A stretch of 64,000 nt of DNA from JAKFDK01 sp036676195 (GCA_036676195.1 JAKFDK010000131.1:16827-80826); one strand, 5' to 3'. Positions 48,576 to 57,997 are shown, counted from the first letter of the stretch. Numbers and translations: made by a program. Notes: a model not told the origin generated them from the sequence alone.

Positions 48576-49586
48576 TCAGCTTTCCGGCAGCGCCGCCAAC
48601 AGGTCAAGCACGGCATTGACCGAAGGCGTGATCAGATCGGCGCCCATCTCCCGGAAGATCATTTCTGCCCGGTCGCCCAGCACGCCGCCCAGCACACCGG
48701 CGAACCAGAAGGGTGCCGTACCGGGCCCCGCCGTCTGTCGGTAGTTCAGTACCGTCTTACAGTCGTCAATATTGTCGCCAAAGAAGATCCCGGCACTGCC
48801 GCCCAGGCGGGCCACCACGGTGCGGAGTCCGGCCGGGTCGGGCTTGCGATGGTCCCCGTCGGCACACATGAGCACAGGATCAGCAAATGCACCGGCCACC
48901 TGGCAGAGTTGCAGGGCCGGCCAGGCCTCCCGACGCACCCGCCCGGTATAAATGCCCAGTTTGCGGCCGGAGCGGTGCAGCCTTTCGGCGTCGATCAGTG
49001 GCCGTTCGCAGTTGAACAACCCCGGTCCCCGCACATATTGCGGCTGCAGGTCGAACATGGCCGGTGCCCAGTCTTCGCCGCCATAAAGCTCCATGCACAG
49101 CCGCTCGACCAGGAGGGCGTCCCAGTCCCGCCGGACGCCGTCGGCCAGAGCGGCTGGCAGACCGGCCAGGGCCACCTGTTCCGCCCCGGCCAGACCGCCG
49201 CCGGCCGCCTTGACGGCGGCGGTAAATTCCGCCACCGTGGGCGGCGCCTGCCGCAGGCCATCCAGGTCCGCCGGACCCAGGCGCGCCGCCTTGGCCAGGT
49301 AAAACAGGACTCCGGCCTGGGCCACGGCCCAATCGCTGTTGAATCCGCCCGCCAGTTTGAACAGGACCGTCTCGCCCGCCGGCAGCAGGGTGGCTGTCCC
49401 CGGCCAGCGCAGGATGCGACCGAAGTAGTGCTGCACGGCGTGGGAGATGACTTGCGGATACGACTCCTCGGTGTGAATCAGGACACCGTCCATATCAAAC
49501 ACCAGGGTATCCACGTGGGCGAGGCGGGCGGCAAGACCCGGCTGGAGCCAAATGCCCCCGGGGGCGGAAACGTATGCCTCGGACAA
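48576..49586 (-). CDS. HAD-superfamily hydrolase, large
   Basis: A 336-residue HAD phosphatase with motif I VFDMDGVLIHTEESY, motif II IYTGR, motif III Lys in DHRKPDP and acidic motif FFGDNIDDC. The cap domain is unusually large (about 40-210). TTG 49586 has AAGGAGG 8 bases upstream. The promoter at 49623-49651 overlaps the upstream terminator. Paired with the MFS gene; the pair may handle an imported phosphorylated compound (inference). Confidence 0.8.
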   Translation of the reverse strand: MSEAYVSAPGGIWLQPGLAARLAHVDTLVFDMDGVLIHTEESYPQVISHAVQHYFGRILRWPGTATLLPAGETVLFKLAGGFNSDWAVAQAGVLFYLAKAARLGPADLDGLRQAPPTVAEFTAAVKAAGGGLAGAEQVALAGLPAALADGVRRDWDALLVERLCMELYGGEDWAPAMFDLQPQYVRGPGLFNCERPLIDAERLHRSGRKLGIYTGRVRREAWPALQLCQVAGAFADPVLMCADGDHRKPDPAGLRTVVARLGGSAGIFFGDNIDDCKTVLNYRQTAGPGTAPFWFAGVLGGVLGDRAEMIFREMGADLITPSVNAVLDLLAALPES

Positions 49587-49622
49587 CGGCGGATCCTCCT
49601 TGGATCGGACAAGAATACCACT

Positions 49623-49651
49623 ATTATAAAGCGAGCAGGCCGTAGGGTCAC
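49623..49651 (-). promoter_or_regulatory. Promoter of the HAD-MFS operon
   Basis: Minus-strand GTGACC, 17 bases, exact TATAAT. The -35 lies in the loop and stem of the upstream terminator hairpin. Confidence 0.65.
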
Positions 49652-49662
49652 CTACGGCCTGC
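49635..49662 (-). terminator. Terminator after the sigma/anti-sigma operon
   Basis: Perfect 12-bp stem GCAGGCCGTAGG/CCTACGGCCTGC with a GTCA loop, then TCGCTTTATAAT on the minus strand. Confidence 0.75.
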
Positions 49663-49710
49663 TTACTGGTGCGGTCTGCAATCGCCCGGTTGCTGCGGGG
49701 GCGTCCGACT

Positions 49711-50784
49711 TCAACGGGTGAGCCGGAACCGGTTTTCGGCCATCAGCCGGTGCTCCCCGGCTGCCACCTCGATCCGGAAGGAATAAATGCCCGCCGGCGC
49801 CAGGCTGCCGTCCGGCCACTTCTGGTCCCAGACGAACAGCGCCAGCCAGGTTTGACCAGATGGCAGACCTGTCTGGAGGATCTGCGGCGCCAGGTTGGCC
49901 ACACCCAGGCCGTCTCCGGCGACCGCCGCCGTGATTCGGATCGGCTCGGTCACGGTGGCCAGAGCACTGAGCTCAACCTTGACCGTGATGGGCCGGCCCG
50001 CTGCCACCGCTTCCGGCGGTGGGCTGATATTCAGGTTCAGTGGCAGGGCCGGTGCTGCCGCGGCGGCTACCAGGGCCTGGTCCGGGGTCGTTTTCGCCAG
50101 GGTCCTAGCTTCGGGGGCCTCCGGTGCCGGAGCGGCGGGGGCCTTGAGGGCGACAGCTTCGGGTCCGTCCTGAGCTACCGCTGTGGCTTCAGCCTGAGCC
50201 GTTGCCGTGGCTGCCATACTGGCCGTTGCCTCCGGCGCCGCTTCCGGCTGGGCCAGGGCCACTGCTTCGGTCGGGACCTCGGCTAGTGGTTCCGGAGCCG
50301 CCCGGGCCGCCGCTTTCGCCGAAGCCTGGTTCCTGGCCGGTGCGAGGGACTCCGGTCCGCCAGCGGCCTCGATCCGGACTGCTGCTTCTGCAGGGCCGGC
50401 CGTTGACTCCCCGGCGCCGGGGGGGGCACTGGCCATAGTCGTGGCCGATTCCTGCCGGGCTGCCATGGTGTTGCGGGGCGGTACCTGCGCCGCCATCTCC
50501 GCAGGGTGGGACCCGACCGCCGCATTCAAACCGGCTCCGCCCAGCGGGAAGATGCCCCGGTTCATGAACAGGATGCCCGCCACCGCCGCGGCGGCAGCCA
50601 CTGCCCCGAACAAGGGTTTCCAGACCCGGGCCGGAGCCGAGCGGTGAAGTCGGGCTGGCTCACCGGCAGCAATGCGCTCCTTTACCCTGGCCTGCAGGTC
50701 AGGTCCGAACTCCCAGCCTTGCAGTTCCTGGCGAACTTCGGCCTTAAATCCCCGCAGGGTCCGGTCTAACTGCGGATCAGTCAT
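49711..50784 (-). CDS. Anti-sigma-like membrane protein with BsuPI-like domain
   Basis: A 357-residue protein. A short cytoplasmic N-terminus (1-55), one membrane helix (57-76), an Ala/Pro/Glu-rich disordered linker (80-245), and a beta-domain (250-357) with WDQKWPDGSLAPAGIYSF, close to the BsuPI intracellular proteinase inhibitor fold. No zinc motif is visible in the N-terminus. Its start overlaps the end of the ECF sigma gene by 8 bases, which marks it as the probable anti-sigma factor, with the outer BsuPI-like domain as a possible sensor. Confidence 0.75.
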   Translation of the reverse strand: MTDPQLDRTLRGFKAEVRQELQGWEFGPDLQARVKERIAAGEPARLHRSAPARVWKPLFGAVAAAAAVAGILFMNRGIFPLGGAGLNAAVGSHPAEMAAQVPPRNTMAARQESATTMASAPPGAGESTAGPAEAAVRIEAAGGPESLAPARNQASAKAAARAAPEPLAEVPTEAVALAQPEAAPEATASMAATATAQAEATAVAQDGPEAVALKAPAAPAPEAPEARTLAKTTPDQALVAAAAAPALPLNLNISPPPEAVAAGRPITVKVELSALATVTEPIRITAAVAGDGLGVANLAPQILQTGLPSGQTWLALFVWDQKWPDGSLAPAGIYSFRIEVAAGEHRLMAENRFRLTR

Positions 50785-51340
50785 GGCGTGTCACCCCCTC
50801 GCGGGTCAGGGTTTCCTTGAGTTGCTGGCGGGCCCGGTGCAACCGCGTCTTCACGGTATTTTCCGGGAGCCCCGTAATGGCTGCAATGTCGCCTGTGCTT
50901 AAATCCTCGTAGTAATACAGGACGACAATCTCCCGGTAATGGTCCGGCAGAGCCAGCACCCGCTTCATAATTGCTTCGTTTCGGAGGGTGGACAGGGCTT
51001 CCTCCTCCGGCAGTTCCCCACCGGCAGCGGCCGGCATCTCGCCCGGAAACACCAGCCGTTTCCACCAGGGTGAACGGAGTCGGTCGCGACACAGGTTTAC
51101 AGTAATACGATACAGCCAAGTGTAGGCGGCGCTGTCGCCGCGAAAATCGTCCAAATGCCGGTACGCCTTAATGAACACATCCTGGGCCACATCCTCGGCA
51201 ATCTGGCGATCCTTGACATACAGATACGCCAGCCGCATGATCCGCGTCCCGTATTCCTGCATCCATTGTTCGAGCAAGGCGTTTCGGTCATGGACCACCG
51301 CGGTTGTCTCCGGCTTGGACAAGGCGGCCCCACCCTTCAT
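50777..51340 (-). CDS. ECF sigma factor, SigW/RpoE-like
   Basis: A 187-residue sigma factor. Region 2 (MRLAYLYVKDRQIAEDVAQDVF, DDFRGDSAAYTWLYRI) and region 4 (LPDHYREIVVLYYYEDLS, GLPENTVKTRLHRARQ) are complete and resemble the SigW/RpoE group. ATG 51340 has GGAAA upstream; TTG 51322 is a possible alternative. A SigW-like promoter just upstream suggests autoregulation. Paired with the membrane protein gene downstream. Confidence 0.9.
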   Translation of the reverse strand: MKGGAALSKPETTAVVHDRNALLEQWMQEYGTRIMRLAYLYVKDRQIAEDVAQDVFIKAYRHLDDFRGDSAAYTWLYRITVNLCRDRLRSPWWKRLVFPGEMPAAAGGELPEEEALSTLRNEAIMKRVLALPDHYREIVVLYYYEDLSTGDIAAITGLPENTVKTRLHRARQQLKETLTREGVTRHD

Positions 51341-51365
51341 CGTCGTTTCCAATGTTAACTGTAAC

Positions 51366-51392
51366 GACGCTTCCAGGCCACCGCAAGTTCTC
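51366..51392 (-). promoter_or_regulatory. ECF-type promoter, possible autoregulation
   Basis: Minus-strand GAGAAC, 17 bases, CGTC, close to the SigW pattern TGAAAC-N16-CGTA, ending about 25 bases before the sigma gene start. Confidence 0.5.
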
Positions 51393-51471
51393 ATTGTTGC
51401 CAGCGCCCCCGAAACTGCAAGTTCTTTTTGTTGCCAGCACCTCCGCACCGGTTACATCTTCTTGGACGGAA

Positions 51472-52686
51472 TCAGGGTAAGGTCCGTTTCGCGCTGCCCC
51501 GGACTCTGGCCTCGGCCTGCGCTTCCAAATTGTGGATCAGGGTCTGGCCAAACAGCCAGGCCCGGACCAGGGCCGTCGGGTCCACCCGGGCCAGCACGTC
51601 GGTGGGCCAGTGCCAGTTGGGGATGACGCCGTCTTTCTCCGCCCAGACGGCAACAGTGCGCAACCCGGCGGCCAAAAAGGGATGGGCGTCGGTATACGAA
51701 CCGAGGGCAACGCGGCTGGGGCCGCCCTGCCAGTCCGGGCAACCGGCACACGTGGCCTGCGCCAGTGCCAGCAGGTCGGGGTCAGCCCGGTGGAAACGGA
51801 AAGTCCCCTCCCCGGTGAGATAGCGCAGGCTGCCCTGGCCCACGTTGTCCACCACAATGATCTCGGCCTCCTGCAACTCGGCCAGGTACCGGTCGCGCAG
51901 GTGCCGAGCTCCCACCGGAAAGCCGACCTCCTCAGCCCCGGTGAAAACAGCCCATACCTCGGTGTGCTGCAGCCGCTGCCGGCTGAAATGCTCCATCAGC
52001 CCAAGGGTGACCGCCACGCCGGAAGCGTTGTCGTTGGCGCCCTGCACCCACTCGCAGGCGATTTCGCGGTGCGCCAGCACAAACAGTCCGTAGCCCAGCG
52101 GCAGCAGCGCCGGTATGGCCACCCAGCGCCACAACGGCCCCGGTGCCAGCCACCAGCCGGCCGCCACCACCACGGCCAGGGCGGCGGCGGCCATGTTCAC
52201 CGCAAAACTGAGCGAGAAGTGCCGGGCGGCCGCCGGGCTGAACATCAGGGCTGACCGGGTGGAGTCCACGTGGGCTACCAATACCACCCGGCGGCGGACC
52301 TGGCCCCGGGGGGCGATGCGGCAGATGACATTGCGGCTGCGCACCTGCGGCAGCAGGCGCCATACCGCCAGGTTCTGTGAGGCGATGCCCCAGAAGCCTA
52401 CTCCGCCCAGCACCGCCACCAGGACCCCAGCCCAGGCGGGCAGGTGCAGCCAGGGCGCCAGCCCGGCCAGGAACAACAGGGCCGCCACCGCCAGCCACAT
52501 CCAACTGAAGGTGGGTGCTGTGGCAAACGGCTCCACGGCCACCTCTGCTCCGCAGGCCCGCGCCTGTTCCACTGTGTACCGGTGGGCCGCTTCCTCGGCC
52601 TCCGACCCGGCCGGGCGGGGTCCGATCCCGCCCGCCAGCGCCTGCACATGCTGCCACAGAGTTTCCTGCACCTCTGCCTCCACCAT
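51472..52686 (-). CDS. M28-family zinc peptidase with membrane helices
   Basis: A 404-residue membrane metallopeptidase. Metal ligands: VAHVDS (first His), GANDNASG (bridging Asp), FTGAEEVG (Glu pair) and NWHWPTD (last His). Four hydrophobic helices occur at about 62-80, 83-100, 165-180 and 185-205, the second pair inserted between the first metal motifs. The enzyme likely trims peptides at the membrane. The start ATG 52686 has CAAGGGCAGGGGGG upstream. Confidence 0.85.
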   Translation of the reverse strand: MVEAEVQETLWQHVQALAGGIGPRPAGSEAEEAAHRYTVEQARACGAEVAVEPFATAPTFSWMWLAVAALLFLAGLAPWLHLPAWAGVLVAVLGGVGFWGIASQNLAVWRLLPQVRSRNVICRIAPRGQVRRRVVLVAHVDSTRSALMFSPAAARHFSLSFAVNMAAAALAVVVAAGWWLAPGPLWRWVAIPALLPLGYGLFVLAHREIACEWVQGANDNASGVAVTLGLMEHFSRQRLQHTEVWAVFTGAEEVGFPVGARHLRDRYLAELQEAEIIVVDNVGQGSLRYLTGEGTFRFHRADPDLLALAQATCAGCPDWQGGPSRVALGSYTDAHPFLAAGLRTVAVWAEKDGVIPNWHWPTDVLARVDPTALVRAWLFGQTLIHNLEAQAEARVRGSAKRTLP

Positions 52687-52734
52687 GGTCGCCCCCCTGC
52701 CCTTGCCATCTGCCTTTCATTTTACTCGGCCGGA

Positions 52735-53115
52735 GGCGCCCTCAACCATCGTCGGGCGACCGGTGTGGCCGATGCCACCCATCTGCCCAAACTGTACGCC
52801 CTGGCGGACGCGCTGCGCCAGACCCCAGGGGTGGATTCGGTGGTCAGTCACGTGACCCTGCAGCCGAACTGGGACCTGCACCGCTACACCGAACTCTACG
52901 TGGATTCCCCGGGCGCGCCTGTCCGACCTGTCCGGCCGCCTGCAGGCAGGTGCCGATGGCCTGGGGACAGCCGTGCAGGCCCTGGGCGAGATGTGCGGCG
53001 GCCTGTCCACCATGGCGGCCCGCCTGCCGGAACTGGCAGGTGGAATGGAGTCCGGCGGCGGCGGTGCGGCCGCATTGCAGGCCGGACTGGGCGCTGCCAC
53101 GGGTCATTGGCCTGG
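52735..53115 (+). pseudogene. MMPL/RND-type transporter remnant
   Basis: A decayed fragment. The first frame reads LYALADALRQTPGVDSVVSH followed by VTLQPNWDLHRYTELYVDSPG, a pattern seen in the periplasmic loop of MMPL/YdfJ-type transporters. A frameshift near 52,915 continues as LSDLSGRLQAGADGLGTAV and a helical tail up to about 53,110. No start, no membrane helices. Family assignment rests on a short stretch. Confidence 0.5.
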
Positions 53116-53146
53116 CGGTGGCTGGCCCGATCAACCCAAAAAGCTA

Positions 53147-53181
53147 CGGCCGCCCCCAGTCCCGGACTGGCAGGGCGGCCG
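53147..53181 (-). terminator. Second hairpin downstream of the NifU-like gene
   Basis: CGGCCGCCC/GGGCGGCCG with inner CCAGTCC/GGACTGG, followed on the minus strand by TAGCTTTTTGGG. Confidence 0.7.
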
Positions 53182-53215
53182 ATGTTTCATGCGGTCAACT
53201 GCTTACACAGGTCAA

Positions 53216-53250
53216 ACAAAAAAGGCGGGTCAAACCGGATCAGACCGCCT
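53216..53250 (-). terminator. Terminator overlapping the NifU-like stop codon
   Basis: AGGCGGTC pairs with GACCCGCCT (one bulge) across the stop codon, followed by TTTTTTGTTT on the minus strand. Confidence 0.8.
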
Positions 53251-53470
53251 GAACGGCTTTGACCTCCGGCACGCTTTGCCGCAGCGCCCGCTCAATGCCC
53301 ATTTTCAGGGTCATGGTGCTCATGGGGCAACCACCGCACGCCCCCAGCATCTTGAGCGAAACCATGCCGCTGTCCTGGTCAAAATTAACGACCTCAACCT
53401 CACCGCCGTCCATGCGGATGGCAGGCCGGATCTGGTCAAGGGCCCGTTCAATTCGGTTCATGATGTCCAT
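53240..53470 (-). CDS. NifU-like C-terminal domain Fe-S scaffold/carrier
   Basis: A 76-residue protein equal to the C-terminal domain of NifU (Nfu type). The CxxC motif is in GACGGCPMS; the N-terminal helix IERALDQIRPAIRMDGGEVE is typical. It binds a 4Fe-4S cluster as a dimer and passes it to target proteins. Divergent from lhr, with a long inverted repeat between them. Confidence 0.93.
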   Translation of the reverse strand: MDIMNRIERALDQIRPAIRMDGGEVEVVNFDQDSGMVSLKMLGACGGCPMSTMTLKMGIERALRQSVPEVKAVQAV

Positions 53471-53541
53471 CGCACTTCAATCCTTTCTGCCGACGGAAAC
53501 CGCCATAGGTGGCGAACGAAAAGAATATCCCACCATGCCAT

Positions 53542-53569
53542 TTTACAATCCAAACTTGGTCATTGTAAA
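53542..53569. promoter_or_regulatory. Inverted repeat between nifU-like gene and lhr
   Basis: TTTACAAT and ATTGTAAA are perfect 8-bp arms 12 bases apart, with a CCAA/TTGG inner pair. TACAAT reads as a -10 box on each strand, so it may be an operator or back-to-back promoter site. Confidence 0.5.
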
Positions 53570-53671
53570 GTAGGGCCACCATCTTGAAGGGAACTGATGT
53601 TCGGTATCGAATCCAATGAAACAGATTACGGACCGCGCCCACGCGCCGGCCAGAAGGAGGTAGCCGTACCC

Positions 53672-56600
53672 ATGCCATCAGGGTTGCCCGCCGATCCCCT
53701 GGCCCATTTTCACCCCGTTGTCCGCGCCTGGTTCAGCGAACGGTTCGGGGCACCCAGCCCGCCCCAGGCGCTGGGCTGGCCGCTGATCGCCGCCGACCGG
53801 CATTGCCTGATTACGGCTCCCACCGGCTCGGGCAAGACCCTGGCGGCCTTTCTGCAGTGCCTGAATGCCCTGTGGCTGGAGGGCAACCCGGAGCCCGGCG
53901 GAGTCCGGGTGCTGTATATCTCCCCCCTGAAGGCCCTGAACGCCGATATCGAAAGGAACCTGCAGGAGCCGCTGGCCGGTGTGCTCGCCCATGCCCGAGC
54001 CATGGGGGTGGCCCTGCCGGAACTGCGCACCGCCGTCCGCACCGGAGACACCGACCCCACCGAGCGGGCCCGGATCCTGCGTAAACCGCCGCATGTGCTG
54101 ATCACCACCCCGGAGTCGCTTTACCTGATGCTGACTGCCCAGCGGGCCCGGGAACTGCTGCGCACCGTCAAATACGTGATTGTCGATGAAATCCACGCCG
54201 TCCTGGGCAGCAAACGGGGCGTGCACCTGGCGTTAAGCCTGGAACGGCTGGAGGCCCTGTGCCCACAGCCACCGGTCCGCATCGGCCTGACGGCCACCGT
54301 CCGGCCCCTGGAGCGGGCCGCCCGCTTCCTGGGCGGGCAGGCGGACGACGGCACCCCCCGCCGGGTCACGGTGGCCGATGCCGGACTGAGCAAACACCTG
54401 GATCTGCGGGTGGAGGTCCCACTGGATGATATGGCCCACCTGCCGGACGATTCGGTCTGGCCCGCCCTGCACCAGCGCCTGCTGGAACTGATCCAGACCC
54501 ACCGCAGCACTCTGATTTTCGTGAACAACCGGGCCACAGCGGAAAAACTGGCTGCCCGGCTCAACGACCTGGCCGGGGCTCACCTGGTCCGCACCCACCA
54601 CGGCAGCATGTCCCGGGGCAGCCGCAAGGCGGTGGAAGAAGCACTGAAGGCGGGCCGCCTGCCGGCATTGGTGGCAACCGGCACACTGGAACTGGGCATC
54701 GATATCGGGGCCATTGATCTGGTGGTGCAGGTAGAGAGCCCCAAGAGTGTCGCCCGGGGCCTGCAGCGGGTCGGCCGCTCCGGCCACCTGCTGCAGGCCA
54801 CCAGCAAGGGCCGCATTCTGCCCAAATTCCGAGCCGATCTGGTCGAGGCAGCCGCCGTGGCCCGCAGCATGCTGCGGGGCCAGCTCGAAGAGGTGCAGGT
54901 GCCGGAGAACTGTCTCGACGTCCTCGCCCAGCAACTGACGGCCATGGCCGCCGCAGAGCCGTGGGCCGATCCGGATCTGCTCGCCCTGGTCCGGCGGGCT
55001 TATCCGTACCGCAACCTGAGCCGGCCCCAGTTTGAGGGCGTCCTGCACATGCTGGCCGGCCGCTACAGTGCGGCGGAATTCACCGACCTGCGCCCCCGCA
55101 TCACGTGGGATCGGGTGAACGGGCAGGTCACAGGCCGCCCGGGCAGCGGCACCCTGGCCATGCGCTCTGGCGGGACCATCCCCGACCGCGGGCTGTACGG
55201 GATCTATCTGGCGGGAACGGAGACCAAACTGGGGGAAATCGACGAGGAATTCGGCTTTGAAACCCACCCGGGGGAGATCTTCCTGTTCGGCACCAGTACC
55301 TGGCGGACCGAACGGGTGACCCACGACCGGGTCGAAGTCTCACCGGCACCGGGCCACCCTTATGCACGGTACCCGTTCTGGAAGGGCGAGGCGATGGGGC
55401 GGCCGGCCGCCGTAGGGCGGATGGTCGGAGACTTGTGCCGCCGGGCCGCCGCCCGCCTGGATGATCCCGACCTGCCCGCCTGGCTGCAGGCGGAGTACGC
55501 CCTTGACCCCAGGGCTGCCACCAACCTGCGCCAGTACCTGTGGGACCTGCAGGAACACCTGGGTACCATTCCTACCGACCGGCAACTGGTGGTGGAATGG
55601 TTTCCGGAGGAACTCGGCGGCTGGCGGGTGGTAATGCATTCCCCCTATGGTGCGCCGCTCCATGCGGCCTGGGCCATGGCCCTGCGCCGCAAGTACCGGG
55701 ACTGGGCGGGCACCGAGGCCGGCGTGGTGTATAACGATGAAGGCCTGCTGCTGCGCCTGCCGCCCCTTGCCGGGGCACCGCCGCTGGAACCGCTGACGCA
55801 GATGACCGCGACGGAAGCCGAAACGCTGGTAATGGCAGAACTGGCATCTTCGGCCCTGCTGGGGGCACGCTTTCGCATGGCCGCCGAGCGGGCCCTGCTG
55901 CTGCCCCGGCATGGCGTGCGCCGCCGCACCCCACTCTGGCTGCAGCGGCAAAAGGCCAAAGACTTGCTGCAGCTCGTTGAGCCCCAGGGTGACTTTCCCA
56001 TCCTGCTGGAGGCATACCGGGAATGCCTCCAGGAGGTGCTGGATCTGCCCGGGCTGCAGCAGGTCCTGCACGGGCTGCAGTCGGGGGAGATCTCCCTGGC
56101 GGTCCGGGCCACCGACGGCCCGTCGGCGGCGGCCGCCGGCCTGATCTGGAACTTTACCGCCACCTACCTGTACGAGGGCGACAGCCCCCGGGCGGAACGC
56201 GCCACGGCTGCGCTGTCCCTGGAAAAAGGTCTGCTGCTGGACCTGCTGGGAAGCGGCCGCATGCGCGCACTGCTGGACCGGCGGGCCCTGGCCGAGGTGG
56301 AAGCGCAGTTGCAGCACACGGCCCCCGACCGGCAGGCCAGGACGGCCGACGAATTGCACGACCTGCTGCTGCGCCTGGGCGACCTGTCCCCGGCCGAACT
56401 GGCGGTACGGGTCAAAGCCGATTTTCTCCCGGAACTGGCGCAGACCGGCCGGGTCACCGCCGTGAACACAGGCGGCGAGACCCGGTGGATCGCCACCGAG
56501 GATCTGGCCCAATACGCCGGTGCGCTGGCCGGAGCGTGCGCCGACCGGCTGGAGATCCTGCGCCGCTATGCCCGCACCCGCGGTCCGTTCACCCTGGCCT

Positions 56601-57997
56601 GGGTGGCCGCCCGTTACGGCTGGGACCCGGCGAAGGTGCGGGAAACCCTGGCGCAGCTTACCTTCCGGGGCGAGCTGGCCGAAGGTGGCTTCACACCGGG
56701 CAGCGATGAGAACGAATGGTGTGACCTCACAATCCTGGAACGACTGCGGCGCAAAACCCTGGGCATCCTACGCCGGGAAATCGAGCCCCGTACCCCCGCT
56801 GAGTACGCCCGCTTCCTGGTGCGTTACCAGGGACTGACCGGCAGCCGCCCGGGCGGGCTGCCGGGCCTGCGCCGTACGCTGGAACAACTGCAGGGCGTGT
56901 GGCTGCCGGCGGCGGCCTGGGAACGGGACGTTCTGCCGCGCCGGCTCACCGGCTACCAGCCGGGCTGGCTGGACCAACTCCTGGCCGGCGGCGAGTTCAG
57001 ATGGGTCGGGCGGGGCGACCGCGTGGCCTTTTTCGGTGGCCAGAGCTGCCCCGGCCCAGTCCCGGCGGCCGCCGACCTCAGCCCGGTGGCCACCGCGGTG
57101 CTGGCAGCCCTGCAGCGGCGCGGGGCCAGTTTCCTCGGTGCGCTGGCCCCCGCCGCCAACCTGACACCGCCCGAGGCGCTGACGGCCCTGTGGGAACTGG
57201 TCGCGGCCGGGCTGGTCACCAACGATACCTTTACCCCCCTGCGGGAGCGCCAGCGGGGCGGAGGCGCGGCGGCCCCCCGGCGGGGCATGTCGGGCCGGCA
57301 GTTGCGGGCTGCCCTGGGGCAGGCCGTGGCCGGCGGCACCGGTCGCTGGTCCCTGGTGGAACCGGTCGCGGCTGAGCCGGACCCCGAGGCAGAGGGCTAC
57401 GCCCAGGCCGAATTGCTGCTCCAACGCTATGGCGTACTGACCCGCGAGGCCGCCGTGGCCGAGGGTGTACCCTGGGGCCACCTGTACCCGGTGCTGAAAC
57501 GGCTGGAACTGAGCGGGCGGGTCCGCCAGGGCTACTTCGTGAGCGGGCTCACCGGCGTGCAGTATGCCCGGCCCGAGGTGGTGGACCAGTTGCGGGCAGT
57601 CGCGCCGGCGGCGGCGGGGCCGATCGTGCTGGCCGCCGCCGACCCGGCCAACCCCTGGGGGGCGCTGCTGCCCCTGCCGGAACCGGCTGAAGGCCGGCTG
57701 CGGCTGGCCCTCGTCCCCGGCACCTATCTGGTACTGCTGGCGGGCGAGCCGGTCCTGGTTGCCGAGGGGTACGGCCGCCGGCTGGTACCCCTGGCCACCC
57801 TGACCCCGGAGCGCCTGCCGGCGGCCCTGGGCGCCCTGCACAGCCTGTTGGAATCAGCCGTACCCGGGCAGTCGGTCCGGCGCCTCGAGGTGCAACGGTG
57901 GGCCGACCGTCCGGTGACCCAGAGCCCGGTCGCCACGGCGCTGGAGCAGGCCGGCTTTGAGCGCAGCTACCGCGGCTTCTGCCTCTACCGTCGCTGA
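53672..57997 (+). CDS. lhr: Lhr-type ATP-dependent helicase
   Basis: A 1,441-residue superfamily 2 helicase. Walker A APTGSGKT is at 49-56; VDEIHAVLGSKRG is motif II; TATV motif III; VATGTLELGIDIG motif IV/V; QRVGRSGH motif VI. The core, winged-helix and Lhr-specific domain fill the first ~830 residues; a long C-terminal extension, as in Lhr-large proteins, follows. It is thought to act in DNA repair. ATG 53672 follows AGGAGG by 12 bases. Confidence 0.92.
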   Translation: MPSGLPADPLAHFHPVVRAWFSERFGAPSPPQALGWPLIAADRHCLITAPTGSGKTLAAFLQCLNALWLEGNPEPGGVRVLYISPLKALNADIERNLQEPLAGVLAHARAMGVALPELRTAVRTGDTDPTERARILRKPPHVLITTPESLYLMLTAQRARELLRTVKYVIVDEIHAVLGSKRGVHLALSLERLEALCPQPPVRIGLTATVRPLERAARFLGGQADDGTPRRVTVADAGLSKHLDLRVEVPLDDMAHLPDDSVWPALHQRLLELIQTHRSTLIFVNNRATAEKLAARLNDLAGAHLVRTHHGSMSRGSRKAVEEALKAGRLPALVATGTLELGIDIGAIDLVVQVESPKSVARGLQRVGRSGHLLQATSKGRILPKFRADLVEAAAVARSMLRGQLEEVQVPENCLDVLAQQLTAMAAAEPWADPDLLALVRRAYPYRNLSRPQFEGVLHMLAGRYSAAEFTDLRPRITWDRVNGQVTGRPGSGTLAMRSGGTIPDRGLYGIYLAGTETKLGEIDEEFGFETHPGEIFLFGTSTWRTERVTHDRVEVSPAPGHPYARYPFWKGEAMGRPAAVGRMVGDLCRRAAARLDDPDLPAWLQAEYALDPRAATNLRQYLWDLQEHLGTIPTDRQLVVEWFPEELGGWRVVMHSPYGAPLHAAWAMALRRKYRDWAGTEAGVVYNDEGLLLRLPPLAGAPPLEPLTQMTATEAETLVMAELASSALLGARFRMAAERALLLPRHGVRRRTPLWLQRQKAKDLLQLVEPQGDFPILLEAYRECLQEVLDLPGLQQVLHGLQSGEISLAVRATDGPSAAAAGLIWNFTATYLYEGDSPRAERATAALSLEKGLLLDLLGSGRMRALLDRRALAEVEAQLQHTAPDRQARTADELHDLLLRLGDLSPAELAVRVKADFLPELAQTGRVTAVNTGGETRWIATEDLAQYAGALAGACADRLEILRRYARTRGPFTLAWVAARYGWDPAKVRETLAQLTFRGELAEGGFTPGSDENEWCDLTILERLRRKTLGILRREIEPRTPAEYARFLVRYQGLTGSRPGGLPGLRRTLEQLQGVWLPAAAWERDVLPRRLTGYQPGWLDQLLAGGEFRWVGRGDRVAFFGGQSCPGPVPAAADLSPVATAVLAALQRRGASFLGALAPAANLTPPEALTALWELVAAGLVTNDTFTPLRERQRGGGAAAPRRGMSGRQLRAALGQAVAGGTGRWSLVEPVAAEPDPEAEGYAQAELLLQRYGVLTREAAVAEGVPWGHLYPVLKRLELSGRVRQGYFVSGLTGVQYARPEVVDQLRAVAPAAAGPIVLAAADPANPWGALLPLPEPAEGRLRLALVPGTYLVLLAGEPVLVAEGYGRRLVPLATLTPERLPAALGALHSLLESAVPGQSVRRLEVQRWADRPVTQSPVATALEQAGFERSYRGFCLYRR

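Noticed and set aside
53672..57997. Lhr helicase as a defence component with the neighbouring island
   Set aside because: Lhr is a widespread repair helicase, and the half-tRNA repeat lies 1.5 kb further on, so it is outside the island.
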